A stretch of 64,000 nt of DNA from Zea mays (Eukaryota; Streptophyta; Magnoliopsida; Poales; Poaceae), in assembly GCF_902167145.1 (NCBI RefSeq), contig NC_050098.1:77478207-77542206 (forward strand), read 5' to 3'. Below the pieces are notes generated by a model. It worked only from the letters and a program-made list of their open reading frames with translations, did not search any database and was not told where the DNA came from. The position numbers and the translations under genes are program-made. This document shows, one piece after another, positions 44,595-58,500 of this stretch. Numbering within the stretch: the stretch's first letter is position 1; every line of letters starts with the position of its first letter.

Positions 44595-47500
44595 TGTAAC
44601 GCCCCAAATTTTGGAGTTGAATTTTTTTTCTTCACTCGCCAATTTCGAGCGTTACCCTTTCCTTTTTCCTTTCCCCTAGCTAAGCCTTGACCTTTTCCAA
44701 AGTTGTAGCGAGATTCAGCTTGAGATCTCGTGTAAAGAAAAACCCTAGAAAATACTTTCTTTTGTTTGTTGCATCATGCTGAACCATGCATTTGTTTTGA
44801 TTGAGTGAAACTGTGAAAACATTCATCTAGAAAATAGATTTTAAATAGGAAAAATCTTTTCTTTTCCTCTCTCCCCTCCCCTCCTCCCCTTTCAGCCCAG
44901 CCTGGGCGGAGGCCCAGCTCGCCCCCCTTCCCTCCCCCCCCCCCCCGCTTTGGGCCCGTGGCGGCCCAGCCGCCCCTCCCCCGCTCCCCTCGCGCGCACC
45001 CCGCACGGCGGTTACGCCGCCGCCGCCTTCCCCCCTGCGGGCCCCACCCGTCAGCCCCCCTCCCCAAACCCCTCTGTCTCTCTTCTCCCCTGCACGATCG
45101 CTCCTCTCCCTCACGCCGCTCCCCTGCCCGACTCCGGCTCGCCTGACGCCGCCGTCCGCCTACGGTGAGCCCCCGGCCTTCCTTCCCTCTCCCTTCCCCG
45201 CCCCCTCCTCTTCTTGCTCGGCTCGGCCGCGCCCTTCCCTCATCTCCGCGCCCACCGGCCATGGCGGCTGGCCCTGCGCGTGCTCGCCCCGCCCGGCGCG
45301 GCTCCTCCGCCCCTGCCCCCTCGTGCGGCCGCGGTCCCGAAGTTCCACCCGGGCTCGGCGCGCGGCCCCGTCCTGGCGCGCGACGGCGCTCGCCTCTCGG
45401 CCTCGCCCGCGGCCATGGTGGCCCGGTGCCCTCGCCCGACCCCGGCTCCCCCTTCCCCGCGGCTCGGTCGCGCCCGCCCGTCCCCAGCTCGCCCGCCCTG
45501 CCCCGGCGCGGCACCCCCGCCCGACGTTCCCGCCCTCGGCGCCCGCTCATCCCCGCCGCGGCCTCGGCGGTGCGTGCGGAGCCCCAGGGCGGCCCGTGCA
45601 CGCCCGGTGCCGCCGGCGAGCTCGCCGCACCCGCGACTCGCGGCCGTGGCGCTCAGCCCGGCGTCCTCGGCTCGCCCGCCCCTGCGCAGCGCGGCCCCAG
45701 CCCGGCGCGGCTTCGGCTCGCACGGCCGTGGTGCACCTGCGTAGCGCGGCGCGTGCGAGGCTCGGCCCCGGCGTGTGCGCGACCCGTTCGCGACGCGTCA
45801 GCACGGCCTTGCGCGTGCGTGCTCGCATGGTGCACGGTGCTTTGGCGTGGCTCGTCGTGCCCTCAGCGCGACGCGTAGCGCCCTGCCACGTTCGCAACAC
45901 GTTCGTCTACCGCCCTAGACGTGCCCGTCTACCCCCCCTGTAATCCATGCGTAGTGATCGCATTATTTAATTCAATAAATGGAAACTCAATTTAGAAATC
46001 AGTTATGTTAGTTAATTCATGTAGTTAATCATCTACCTTATCTAATGTTGATCAACTGAAAATGGTTATGATTCTATTAGTGCATGTGACTAATCCTTGT
46101 TATTAGAACTAAGTAGAACTAGAGCACGTAATGGCTAGTTATGCGTCTACCCGTAATACGCCTTAAGTATAGCTTTAACCACTGCGAGACCTTTCTTCTC
46201 TTTCTAGCCATGGCATATGCAATATCGTATGTTATACTCTATGCATATTTAATCTATTTGTTCTCTTGTATGATGTACTGTTTGTTTCCTAATTCGAATG
46301 GATGGATGTATGTATGCTTGCGCTCGCATAGAGAACGATCCGGTTGAGGAGCCCGAAGAACTTGCAGAAGAAGCCCCTGAGCAGCAGTCGGTTGGTGGAG
46401 ACAGGTGTCCCTTGACCTATCTCTGTCCTACACATACTTTAATTCACCTCCCGCATTACACATTTATACCTAAGGATTGACTAGCTTTTGTTATCCATGT
46501 CCTTGTTACCTATCTGGGTTGGATTATTATTGCTTAGTCTTATGCTATTGCTCAACTCTAATCAATAAACATGATGAGAATTATCAATGATACGCTGTTT
46601 TCACTTCTCTTATTATGATGTTATACTTGTGGCCTTCAAGGGGGCTCGAGCGGTTTCTCGAGTGCCTCTTCGTAAGGACCTGTTCGTTGGATGACCGCCC
46701 AGGAAAACAGTGCAACCATGAGGGTGGAATGGGGTGCCCTTAGCTGAATAATTAGAGGATCCGGGGTGTAGTTCGCTTAGCTGTCGTGCCGTTAATGGGG
46801 CTCGGTGTATGCGGCTCGCTCTGCCAAGCTTGGGTTTGCCCTCTTGGGGAGGAGCGCGGTGCATTTAGGAAACCTAACGGGCGGCTACACCCCGGGGAAT
46901 CTTTGTAAAGGCTACGTAGCGAGACTCTGCCTACTCACCTTGGGAGTGTTCAAGGGTCCGTACAACCCGAGGCAAAAAGGGAATCATGGCTCATGGGTAA
47001 AGTGTACAACCTCTGTAGAGTGTTAGAAAACTGATATATCAGTCGTGCTCGCGGTTATGAGCAGCCAAGGGAGCTCTAGTGATTAGTGGTACTTGATCAG
47101 AGATGTTCGGTTTGCAGGTGGCAATGAGATTGATGGTTCTTGGTTTGGAAAGGAGTACGTCTGCGTTAATAACGTGGGTTAATTCTAAAACTTGGCTTTC
47201 TCTACTAGTAATAATAATCTGACCAACTAAAAGCAACTGCTTGACTTACCCCCTACATAAAGCTAGTCCACTACAGCCAAACAGGACACTTGCTGAGTAT
47301 GTTGATGTGTACTCACCCTTGCTCTACACACCAAACCCCCCCCCCCCATCACCAGGTTGTCAGCATTGCAACCACTACTCAGGAGAAGATGAAGCCATGG
47401 AAGGAGACTTCCAGGAGTTCTAAGACTACGACGAGTTCTAGGCGTGGGTTAGCGACAACCCCCAGTCGGCTGCCTATAAAGGCCGCGTTTATCTACGTTT

Positions 47501-47699
47501 CGTTTTCGCACTTTGATTATTGTAAAGACTATGCGGATGTCTCAGACATATGATGTAATCGACTATGTTCTCCCCTTTTTAATATTATTCGAGCACTGTG
47601 TGATGATATCCATGTTATGTAACTGCTGTGTACGTGAATTGCTGATCCTGGCACGTACATGGTTCGCATTCGGTTTGCCTTCTAAAACCGGGTGTGACA
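44595..47699 (+). repeat. 3' LTR of D (3105 bp)
   Basis: Aligns end to end with 24599-27645. Main difference is about 80 bp of extra GC-rich sequence near 45405-45490, plus short deletions near 47140. Confidence 0.93.
45113..47441 (+). pseudogene. LTR-resident gene, D 3'-LTR copy, damaged
   Basis: Exon 1 ends at the same donor (45164, ACG|GTGAGC), but the nearby ATG is ACG and a 1-nt deletion upstream changes frame. Exon 2 is 46332-46400 (69 nt, open), but its donor is ACAGGT in place of GCAAGT. Exon 3 is 47356-47441 (86 nt) with TAA at 47421 for CAA. It supports the exon limits but is not functional. Confidence 0.55.
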
Positions 47700-47704
47700 A
47701 TTTT

Positions 47705-48237
47705 CATCAGCCCAGCAGGAATATGATAATTCCTTAAATGAGTAGAGAACTATGCCCATGTAATGGTGTCAACAGCGGCATGAGCAGCATAGTATGAGTC
47801 CCACCAGTCAGCAGCGGGGCCAATGAGACGACCCGATGCATAGAGGACCATCTCCAACACTGAGCAATATTGAGCATTGTGTCCACTGTCTTCAGCGAAT
47901 CATCTGCCTGAAGAGGATCTGGAGAGCTGGAGAAGGTAGGTCGCATATGACTCATGAACTCCCGGTGCTTGTCCCTGGTTGGAGCTGGTGGTGGTGGAGG
48001 TGGTAGTTGCTGTCGTTCCCACCGTTCTTAACGGATTTCTTGACGTTCTTGATGGATTTGCGCTTGCATCTCCGTCATGGTGTTAGCCATCTACTGCAGT
48101 AGTTGCATTTGAGCGACAACCACAGCATCTATCCCAGCCGGTGGAGGATTCATCTCCGGTTGTGGTGGGGTAACTATCCTCCTACGACAAATGCGAGCAG
48201 GTAGATCGATACTGCCTCCCTTCATGGTATTGACCAT
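47705..48237 (-). pseudogene. gag: gag N-terminal half of E
   Basis: The ATG at 48237 directly follows CTAACCCAG (minus strand). It starts MVNTMKGGSIDLPARICRRR, then a Pro/Gln region, then gag core (FSSSPDPLQADDSLKTVD, LNIAQC). Stops and frameshifts are present. The capsid continues at 24593 after removal of D. Its start position is exactly the point where C and F lose gag. Confidence 0.78.
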
Positions 48238-48507
48238 CTGGGTTAGAAACACATGGTAAGATAGAATTGCATATAAGACGAATAATTACGAGACATCCAA
48301 CTTTTAGGTCATGATCCTTTGGGTCATAATAGCTCAGCAAATTAGAGGGTCATCTACATAATACTAATACATTAGCCTATGATGGTACATGTTAGAATGC
48401 CCTACTATACTATTTCACTCAATCAAAGAAGCAAATCAAGCAATTATGATCAGAACAATCATTCAAACACTTAAATATCGATAAAAGAAAATATTTTTTG
48501 TCATAGG
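48238..48507 (-). other. Leader of E, part 1
   Basis: Aligns with the C leader at 37708-37960 (shared CATCTGGGTTAGAAACACA and the block around AATCAAAGAAGCAAATCA). Cut by G at 48507/48508. Confidence 0.75.
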
Positions 48508-49049
48508 TGTAACACCCTTGTTGTTACTGGCACTAAAACTTGAGCATAACATCATGTGCATTGACATTTCATGTTGCTTGTTACACCTAGAATGCATTCA
48601 CTAGGTAAAATTTTCAAACAAAGTTACGATGAGGTGATTTGATGTATGATTAACCCTAGGGTAGGGTACTTAACCCTAAATTAAGGATTGATGGATGAAA
48701 GTGGAGCCAAAATGAGCAAAAATCTCAAAAGACATTAGAAATGTTCCCAAGATATCAAAGTTGATGGACTTTTGTGGCACAAAAACCCTAATGTGCCTAA
48801 AACCCTAAAAACAAACCCTAGAAACCCTAATTGAAAGCCTATGGGGTAGATGTGAATTTGGTGCACTTTTGGACCAAAGTGAAAATTCGAAAGTGATAGA
48901 ACACCACAAATCATGTGTTTTTCACATTTGTGAATTTGCAAGTTAAATTGTGGAATTTGTACTTATTTGCAAAAAGTACCCCATGAACTCTATGTGCTTA
49001 AGCCTGAATTCAGTTGAATGGGATCAACTTTGGAGCTCTATATCTCAAA

Positions 49050-49126
49050 ATTCTTGAGGATTTTGCTCTAGATCAATATAGCAAACTAATTCTTGAGGAT
49101 TTTGCTCTAGATCAATATAGCAAACT
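49050..49126 (+). repeat. 39-bp direct duplication in G
   Basis: Two perfect 38-bp copies beginning ATTCTTGAGGATTTTG, one base apart. Confidence 0.9.
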
Positions 49127-51894
49127 TGTAGAGCTATGTAAAGAGAACAAATTTGATTAAGTTAGTAAGTCCTAGCACTACATAGAAGTGGGAGAAAAAT
49201 AGACCTAAAATTGGTCTGTCAGTCGAGTGTAGCTCTGAAACTAAACTGACAGTTAACCAGGACCAAGTTTGGGAGCTATTTTGAGTATGATCAAGTGAGT
49301 ATTTGAGTGTGGTTGCTATAGCAAGATTAAAGCTGGATTATAGGACAATAACTTTGTTACAGGAAGATTAGTAAGTTGTCACATAGAAAATGGAGAACAA
49401 GGCTCCACAAATCACGCTGTCAGAACAACTGAAGATGATGGCCATGGTACAGTGCGCAAAAGATCTTTAGGTACATCACTCCTTGCCGCCGATGACCCTC
49501 GCGCCGCGATCTGCGTCGTTGCTACGATTCATGCTCTCTGGCGGGGAGATATTTGCAGCAGAGTAAAGATCTTGGCACCGGATTGGCTCGGACTCGGTCA
49601 CGGTTATGTTCGTCGTACCCACTTGGTCTACGGCTGGCCGGGGTGATCCTCACTGGTGTTAGCCGCTTAATGATCATGCGCCACGCGTCTTGGAAGCTTA
49701 GCACGTCGTAGTGAACCTGTGTAGCAAGCCCGTCCATCGCTAGAGGCCTTGCCACGGTGAAAGCCACGAATCACTTGCGCCAGTGACATCCCCTCTCTCC
49801 GGCCGCCAGTGTGCCTTCGCAAAATTGGATGCCACCGCTGATGGAACCTATAAATTACCGCCCTAGTGAGCTTCGCTAGGTAATCATGCATCCAGCGCAC
49901 CCGCCCGTGTCTCGGACTGTCCACCAGAGCTCTAATTTAGAGTTTCCCCCAAATCCATTCTCCGCGCCGCTGTGAATCGCCGACTCTAGGTCCGTTCATA
50001 CCCTCCTTGCCCTTGTTCCAGCACCCTTGGATGCTATAGATGCTTATCGACCCAGCCAATTGAACTAGACCATGTTAGATCACCAAAACACATTGGATTG
50101 TCCTCGGTTTGCGCCATCACCGTGAATTGAGGGATGAGTGTCACCAGGGGTAGAAAAAGGTGTCAACCGAGTTAGGGCTTTAGTCGTTGCGCATTCCGGC
50201 CGGTACAAGCTCGCCGGAGGGCACGCTCACCGCCGATCGACGTCGGGGACTTGGGTTTGTAAAGAAATAGAAAAGGAGGGGCCTCGGTGCAAATGTCAGT
50301 GACACATAGGAATAGTGCGTAGGATTCTTTATGGGTTATTTATATGATCGGGGTCCTCTACGCAAAGTGGACACCGCGGGCGCGCGCGCGGGCGCGTTTC
50401 GCCTGTCATGGGCCGACCTGGGCTGAATTGAACTCGTTACTGTTCATTCTTTCTCTTTTTCTTTTTCTGCCAGGCTTCAGGAAATTATAAAGAATTCTAG
50501 AAAAATGGTACAAATATGAGACTACTTTTATTGGACTCCTAAATTCCTCTAGTATTTAATAAAAATAGTTCCAAGATTTTTTGTCCAAACCAAGAATTAT
50601 TTAGTATTTAAAAGGGCCTACATATATACTTTTGGAATTTTAGAAATTATTTAACAACTCCAAAAATCACAAAACTTTTTGGGTAAGCCTAATATGGTAT
50701 TTATGGCCCATGGGTGAAGTTTGACTTGCTTTGGACATTGTTTGATCCTCAAACCCAAAACCCTAGTCTTCTAAGTTATATCAGCCTTATGCTAATGATG
50801 TACTGACTCTGAAAACCCTAGTTTCCCTGGTGTACCGTAAAGGAAAGTTGTATTCAAGATACAACTTGAAGAACCTCTATTACAATTGCATATTAATAGC
50901 ATCACATGATCATTCATGTATATGTATGGTTATGTATAGAAAACGAAGAAGTAAGTGTTGAAGAAGAAGCTACTGCACCACCAGCTGAAAATCCACCTAC
51001 CGGGAACTGCTTTTATTTCGATATCTGTGGAACAGATCTCGACTCCCCTACAACACAAGGCAAGCCCCGGTGCATTTACCTTTCCTTGTGATTTTAAAAC
51101 TCTTTATCACTTGAATGATGCATTAGGTGATAGGAGTTGGGTGTTAAGCTAATTGCTGCATTTCCTTCCTTGGAACTGTTTATTCTTCCATGATCACCTG
51201 TTTTATTAAAAGGTTTCCTAATGCTTAGTCTAGCTTTAGAAAACAAAAAGTTTTGTTTTTCACAAAAGATGATGCTTCAAGTGGAATGGGATGTTTTCAA
51301 AAATAAAACTTGATGATGGATCCATCATGGTCGTGATGGGTTCAACATCAGATAACATGTACCTCTGCCAGGTGCCAAACTTTGGGATTTAAAATTATAA
51401 AGCTAAGACCGGGGGGTGACTTGAACAAGAAGGAAATCTCGGTGTAGTGTCTCCGTCTGAGTCGATTAAGGACCGTACCGATGTAGGCTTGATGATCGAG
51501 GACCCTTTAACTGGTCACATGCCTCGTCATGGGTAAGCTTTGCCTCGGGCAGACTAATACCAGAAAGGCCAACACGCAATGGGAGTGAAGAGATGGCGTG
51601 AGTAGCGTGTACCCTCCGTGGCAAGAGGCTGGACGGTACTATATATGTGCTCTCGGCTGGCATGAACCCGGTCTGGTCTTAAGAAACCCAGTGGCGAGTT
51701 GACATATGCAAGGGTTAAGTGCTACATATGTCATGTGATTGGAGATCCTCAGCTGAGTATTAATCGATTCAGATCGTCGTTACTTCTCGGATATGAAGAC
51801 TTGGTCACTGCCCTACACGTAGCAATCCAGTAAAGTAAAAGGGTGATAAAAGACGGCTAGTACAGGTCAAGTGCCTTGAACTAGGGTAGAAAGA

Positions 51895-54800
51895 TGTAAT
51901 ACCTAATTTGTAAGCGATAATATAAAAGGAGTGAAAAAATTATTTTTTTTCTTTTATTTATATGTATGTTGCATCTATTTACCATCACTTGTGAACAATA
52001 TAGTTAAAAAAATAATAGAAGATATTTCACTAAATTGTGCATCATGCTGGACTTTATTTTGTGTGCATCTTGTGGCAATACAAAAAAAATATATAATAAA
52101 ATAAAGAGAAATATATTAGTGTCTAAATGGGAATTTAAGGTTTAAAGGGAATTCTAGAAATGTGGAGAAAAGAAAAGATAAAGGAGATGAATAAGTAAAT
52201 AATATATATAAATAAATATCTCCAGAGTTAATACCCTAATTTCACAAATCTAATTTTAAGGAAGAGCCACAAAAAGTTTGAATTAAATCTGAATTCAAAT
52301 TGAATTTGAAAAGGAAGAAAAGAAGGTGGAAAATAAAAAGAAAAAGGTTAAAAACACTGTTTGGGCCGGCTCCAATCCATTTCGGCCCATCCAACCTCCT
52401 CTCCACTCAAGCGCGGCCCAGAGAACCGGCGCCGACATGTGGGGCCCAGCGGGCAGCCGCACAACCGCGTGTCGACGATGTCACTGGGCAGCCGGGCCCA
52501 CATGGCTGAGACTCTAACCTGCGCGCGCTGGCCGGTTCGACTGATTGCCTGGTGGGTCCATGCGTCAGGTCGCCATCCTCGCCATGGAGATCGAACCGCG
52601 CCCACGGATGCTCCGGGGATCTCGGCTGGGGAGGGGCTCCGGGGATCTCGGTCGGGTTGTTGCTCGACTCTAGTATAAGACCGAGTCCTGCGCGCGTCGC
52701 AAACCCATCTTAACCCAGCCCAAAGACCGGGTTGCTGCGTCCGCCGCCGAGATACAGGAAGAACGCCGCCGCTGACACGCCATTCTCTAATTGGGGGTGG
52801 TCTGGTGTCGAGGAGGGAGTCGAGGGCTTCCTTGTGTGGGCGCGTGCGCGGTAACGTCAACCTGGGCGATCGAGGGCCACTGGGGTACCCGTAATTGCTC
52901 GTCGTCGTGCTCATCGGACGACGGATCCGCGCAGTGCGTGGGTAGTGATCTTCTTCGCCTCTATCCTTTGGTGAGTATTGCCCACCCATTTCGTTATAGC
53001 TCTGCGAGTGTGTAGCAACAATCGGGGAGTATTTGGGTGCGGGACTGCGCCTGGGCGGGTCACCGGAGTGTTGCCGCCCTCGCTCTACGCGCCGCCGTGG
53101 CCCAGTGCTGGAGGTAGGAGAGGGATCAGGGGTCGTTGGATCGGTTCCCAGTGGCTAGGATTAGATCTTGTGGCCTCCGTTCGGCTTAATCAATCACAGC
53201 CATTGATCAATGATCGTGCGGCCGGTGTGGGAAAGAATAGATAGTGTGCCGCGGATCGTCGGATTGGGATCCGACGTGTGAGGTCTATCTCGGGTTCATA
53301 GTGTCTCAGTCTAATCTGGACCGACGGTTTCGGATCTAACGACTATAAACACTACATACCCCTTCGCCGTGTCAAAATTGCTAAAGGGACCTTGACTAAA
53401 ACAAAAATCAACCCACGGTCTGCACTGGTGAGAGACTGAGTCTGGGAATTTTTAGATTTTGGACCCCGAGCTTTATAGTATTTAAGGCCCAGTCCAGAGC
53501 TCATGAAAATCAAATAAATAAATTTAGAAATGGATTTTTAATATAAAAACAATTCCTAGAACTTATTTAATCCATAGAAAATCCATTTTTAGTCCAAATT
53601 GATTCATTCAAGTCCCTAAAATTTTGTAATATTAATGTTTATCCATTAGTGCATCTGTTTTGACATGAAACTCTTATTAAAATCTATCTCCTAAATAATC
53701 TAGTTTTTATCACATAAAACCTTGGAAAATTCACAACTTAAAATCTATAACTCCAAATTTAATCATTCTAGTTCCTATGATCTTATTTTAATATCTAGAT
53801 TATTATCATGTATTTTATTTACATGTTTGGTGTGATGTTAATTTTTGCTATACTATGTATGTATTGTGTTGATGCGAGTAGACGAGCAAGCTACTGAGGA
53901 TCCTGAGGTTCAGCTGGTAGAGACAGCTGAGCAGGAGCTCATTGAAGGCACGTTGTGCCCTTGATCACTTCTTTTACCCATTTATGTTCTTATTAATCAT
54001 AATGATCTGCATAGGTTAATTTTGATGGGACCCAATAGGTTACCCTAGACTTTGACTATCTTTATACCTTGTTTCACCACTGGTTTTACTACTAAATTTT
54101 TGGGTAGTACATGCTATTGCTTTATGTGGCTTTGGGTATAGAGATATTCATCACTCATTGTTATACTTTTTATTATCTGTTTATTCTTTACTGTTCATGA
54201 TAAGATCATTATGTTAATGGGAACATGGAGAACCACCCGGGAAAACAGTGCTACCACAAGGGTTTAATGGGACGCCCATGGCTGATTAACTAGGAAAGCT
54301 AGTGGATGACTACCTTACCCGAAAGGGGCAAGAGCAGTAGGGGAGTGGTCAGTGTAGGGAGGTACTTGGGTTGATTTTGCTGCGATTGCGGTCAGGTGGA
54401 ACTTTGTAAAGGCCTCGTAGTGGTACCTTGCCTCGCTTCCTTGGTAGAGGTGTATGGGGTCTGATCAACTCCGTGGCAAATGGGTAATACGACTTGTGGG
54501 TAAAGATGCGCAACCTCTACAGAGTGTAAAACTGGAATACTAGCCATGCTCACGGTCATGAGCGGCTCGGACACTGACATGATTAATTTATGGAACTTAA
54601 ACTTAGTAATTGCTATTAAAATTTTGACCAACTTATAAAAGCAATGCTCAGCTTTAGCCTTTATTTTATTGATCAGCCTTACACTTCACATGAACTCCCA
54701 CCTTTGGCGAGTTCATGCACATTATTCCCCACAACTTGTTGAGCATGAACATGTGTGAGCTCACTCTTGTTGTCTCACACCCCCCCAGGAGAAGAATAGG

Positions 54801-55053
54801 TGGTTCAAGTGGAGCCAGGTACTAAGGCTTTCAACTTGATCTAGGTGGCGTCTCCCAGTCAGCTTTCTGGCGCCAAGGATGGATTTTAGATCCTGCTATA
54901 TTTATTTCTTATTTTGTAAGGCTTCTGCTATGTAATAAAGTACTCTGATTATATTGTGACATTTATCTCTATACACTGTTATTATATATGTTGTCTTCTT
55001 TGGCGCATGTATGAGATGCACCCAGCTTTGTTCCTTAAAGCCCGGGTGTGACA
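51895..55053 (+). repeat. 5' LTR of F (3159 bp)
   Basis: TATAAGA at 52674-52680, then a GC-rich first exon-like zone, donor CTTTG|GTGAGT at 52970/52971, and LTR-gene exons 2 and 3. AATAAA at 54934-54939 may be the poly(A) signal. Confidence 0.92.
53882..54844 (+). pseudogene. LTR-resident gene, F 5'-LTR copy: exons 2 and 3
   Basis: Exon 2 is 53882-53947 (66 nt, acidic: DPEVQLVETAEQELIE) after GCGAGTAG; its donor is GAAG|GCACGT (GCAAGT in the 3' LTR). Exon 3 is 54789-54844 (56 nt) after CCCCCCAG, with TAG at 54797 for the CAG of C. An exon 1 in the right phase was not found: the ORF from 52791 reaches the donor in phase 0, where phase 1 is needed. Confidence 0.5.
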
Positions 55054-55057
55054 GAAG

Positions 55058-55069
55058 TGGTATCAGAGA
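55058..55069 (+). other. Primer-binding site of F (tRNA-iMet type)
   Basis: TGGTATCAGAGA, one mismatch to the canonical site, four bases after the LTR. Confidence 0.85.
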
Positions 55070-55523
55070 AAATGTTGACTGTAGGACGAAACGTAGATAT
55101 AAATGGACAAAACCCTTACCTACTTACCTTACTCTGATTCTTTGTATACTTATCTTGATCCTGTCTCACCTTCTACTGTTCTACTCTGATCATTCTTATC
55201 TTTTCCACTCTAAGACAAGATGGATTTGACACCTTGAAATCCTACACTTATGATCTTTTTAAAAAATAGGAAACGTAAGACAAAATTAAAATTATTTTCT
55301 TTATGTAAAAATGTTGGTTGATTGTTCTGATGATCAATGCCTGATTTGCTTCTTTGATTGATTGAAATAGTATAGACGGGCATCTTAGCATGTACCACCA
55401 TAAGGTAATGAATTAGCTTCAGTAGGTGATACACTTAGCTAATAAATCCCCCAAAGTAACATGCTTCGTAATTACATGCCTTGTCTACAATTCTTTCTTT
55501 CGTACCCTGTGTTTCTAACCCAG

Positions 55524-58500
55524 ATGGGCTAACCCTATAGTGTTAGAAGAGAGCACTATAGACGTAATCCTTGGTATGTCATGGTTAAGAAAGGCAAAGG
55601 CAATTTATGCACTATGCTAAAGGAACCATAGAACTCACCAGTTCCAAAGGAGAAAGATTTGAAGTTGGAATTGCAGTAACTACCGCCACCAGCAGCATTC
55701 TTAGTAGATGGGAAGTTTGTTGGTGAAAACATCCGTGTGGTTAAGGATTTTCCGGATGTCTTTCTAGAGGAGTTACCAGGGATGCCACCAGATAGGGAAG
55801 TTGAGTTTGTCATATATCTCTTACAAGGGACTACTCTTACTTCCAAACGGCCAAACAAGATGTTTGTAGAAGAGTTAAAAGAACTGAAGAAGCAGTTAAT
55901 AGAATTACAAGAGGCTGGGTACATACGTCCGAGTTTGTCACCTTGGGGAGCACCAGTACTGTTTGTACAGAAGAAGGATGGATCGCAAAGGATGTGTGTG
56001 GATTATAGGTCCCTTAATGATGTTATCACGAAGAACAAGTATATGTTGCCCCACGTTGAGGATTTATTTGATCAGAGGAGAGGTGCTAGGATATTCTCCA
56101 AGATTGATCTCCGATCTGGTTACCATCAAATGAAGATTAGGCCATCGGATATTCCCAAGACGACTTTCTCAACCCGATATGGATTATATGAGTTCACTGT
56201 TATGTCGTTTGGATTAACTAATGCACCAGCCTATTTTATGAATCTGATGAATATGGTGTTTATGGAGTATTTGGAGAGATTCGTCGTAGTATTCATCGAC
56301 GATATTCTTATTTATTCCAAGAGTGAGAGTGATCATGAGGAACATCTGAGATTGGTGCTATAGAAGCTACGAGATAATCAACTCTACGCCAAGTTTAGCA
56401 AATGCGAGTTTTGGATTGACGAGGTGCCATTCCTTGGACATATCATATCTAATGGAGGAACATCAGTGGGTCCTGCTAAAGTCAAGGAGATAATGGCGTG
56501 GAGCATACCCACTACAGTTACGAAGATCCGGAGTTTCTTGGGACTTACAGGATATTATCGGAGATTTATTGAAGGATTTTCTAAGATTACTAAGCCTATG
56601 ACCTCGCTTCTGGAGAAGGGGAGAGAGTTTAAGTGGGACGAGAAGTGCCAAGAAAGCTTTGATCAATTAAAGAAGAGATTGATGTCACCACCAGTGTTGG
56701 TTATGCCAGATCTATTGAAGGGATTTGACATTTATTATGATGCATGTGGCCAAGGATTGGGATGTGTGCTCATGCAAGAAGGACATGTGATCGACTATGC
56801 GTCTCGTTAGTTGCGGAAACATGAATTGAACTACCCCACTCATGACTTAGAACTGGCAGCCATTGTGCATGCACATAAGATATGGAGACATTACATTATG
56901 GGGACTAAGTGCCAAGTATACACGGATCATAAGAGTTTGAAGTATATATTCACTCAAAAGGATCTCAACCTTAGGCAACGCCGTTGGTTGGAGCTTATTA
57001 AAGATTTTGATTTGGAGATTCACTATCACCCGGGCAAGGCAAATTTGGTTGCAGATGCCTTGAGTCGAAAGGAGCACGTTCATTCAGCTGTTGTTGCCCA
57101 GCTACCCGATGATATTGTTGAGGATTTCAGGAGACTTAACCTGGGGATAGTTGCTCACACTAAAGGAGTCACAATTGAAGTGGAATCTACCTTGGAGCAA
57201 AAAATTTGTAAAGGCCAGATTGGTGATGCTAAAATTCAAGAGATTAAGGATCTGATTATTGAAGGTAGAGGTCCAGAATTCACGGAGGATGAGCAAGGTA
57301 CTATATGGTTCAAGGATCGGATATGTGTTCCGGAGATTGATAGCCTTCGTGAGACTATATTCAAAGAAGCCCATGATTCTAATTATTCTATCCACCCTGG
57401 TAGCACCAAGATGTATCAGGATTTGAAGCAAAAGTACTGGTGGTATGGATTGAAAAGAGATGTTGCTGCTCATGTGGCTAAGTGTGATGTGTGTCAAAGA
57501 GTCAAGGCTGAACATCAAAGACCAGCTGGACTATTGCACCCGCTTAAGATACCCGAGTGGAAATGGGAAGAAATTGGTATGGATTTCAATGTTGGACTAC
57601 CCCGCACTCCGGCAGGATATGACTCTATTTGGGTAATTGTGGACAGATTGACAAAAGTGGCTCATTTCATACCGGTGAGGACTAATTACACGAGAGCCAA
57701 GCTAGCAGAATTGTATATGACTCGAATAGTTTGTCTACATGGAGTGCCTATGAAGATCGTGTCTGATCGAGGATCATAGTTTACTTCTCGGCTTTCGAAG
57801 AAGTTGCATGAGAGCTTGGATACACAGTTGAATTTTAGTTCGGCCTACCATCCTCAAACTGATGGACAGACAGAGAGGACTAACCAAGTGCTAGAGGATA
57901 TGTTAAGAGCTTGTGCTCTTAAACATGGCGGAAGTTGGGATAAGAGCTTACCATATGCGGAGTTCTCTTATAATAATAGTTACCAGGCCAGTTTGAAGAT
58001 GTCACCGTTTGAGGCTCTATATGGCAGAATATGCAGGACTCCTCTATATTGGGGTCAGACTGGAGAAAGACAGTTCTTTGGGCCTGAACTTATTCAAGAG
58101 GCAGAATAGCAAGTGCGAATGATAAGGGAGAATTTGAGAATTGCACAATCAAGACAGAAGAGCTATGCTGATACCCGGAGAAGACTACTGGAGTTCAAGG
58201 AGGGTGATCATGTGTATCTAAAGGTGTCACCGATCCGGGGTATGAGGAGATTTAAAGTAAAGGAAAATTGTCCCCTCGCTTCATTGGACCTTTCTTGATC
58301 TTAAAGCGAGTGGGAGAAGTTGCATATCAGCTTGAACTACCCGATCACCTGGCAGATGTACATGATGTATTCCATGTATCTCAGCTGAAGAAATGTCTCA
58401 GGGTACCTGAGGAGCAACTACCAATGGAGGACCTTAGTGTTCAAGATGACCTGACTTATGCTGAGCACCTTATCAAGATTCTGGATACTTTGACTCGAGT

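Larger units (their letters stand above)
24599..47699 (+). mobile_element. Element D: Tekay/Del-type chromovirus, structurally complete, split by C
   Basis: LTRs at 24599-27645 and 44595-47699 both run TGTAACGCC..GGGTGTGACA, flanked by perfect ATTTT duplications (24594-24598 and 47700-47704). The internal order is PBS, ORF0, gag with zinc knuckle, protease, RT, RNase H, integrase, chromodomain, PPT. C is inserted in pol. Coding damage is light: in-frame TAG codons plus one frameshift near 30735. LTRs differ by scattered substitutions and an ~80-bp indel near 45410. Confidence 0.93.

Noticed and set aside
52791..53015. Exon 1 of the LTR gene in F
   Set aside because: The frame reaches the donor at 52970 in phase 0, while exon 2 needs phase 1. 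The ORF in the 3' LTR has a TGA before the donor.
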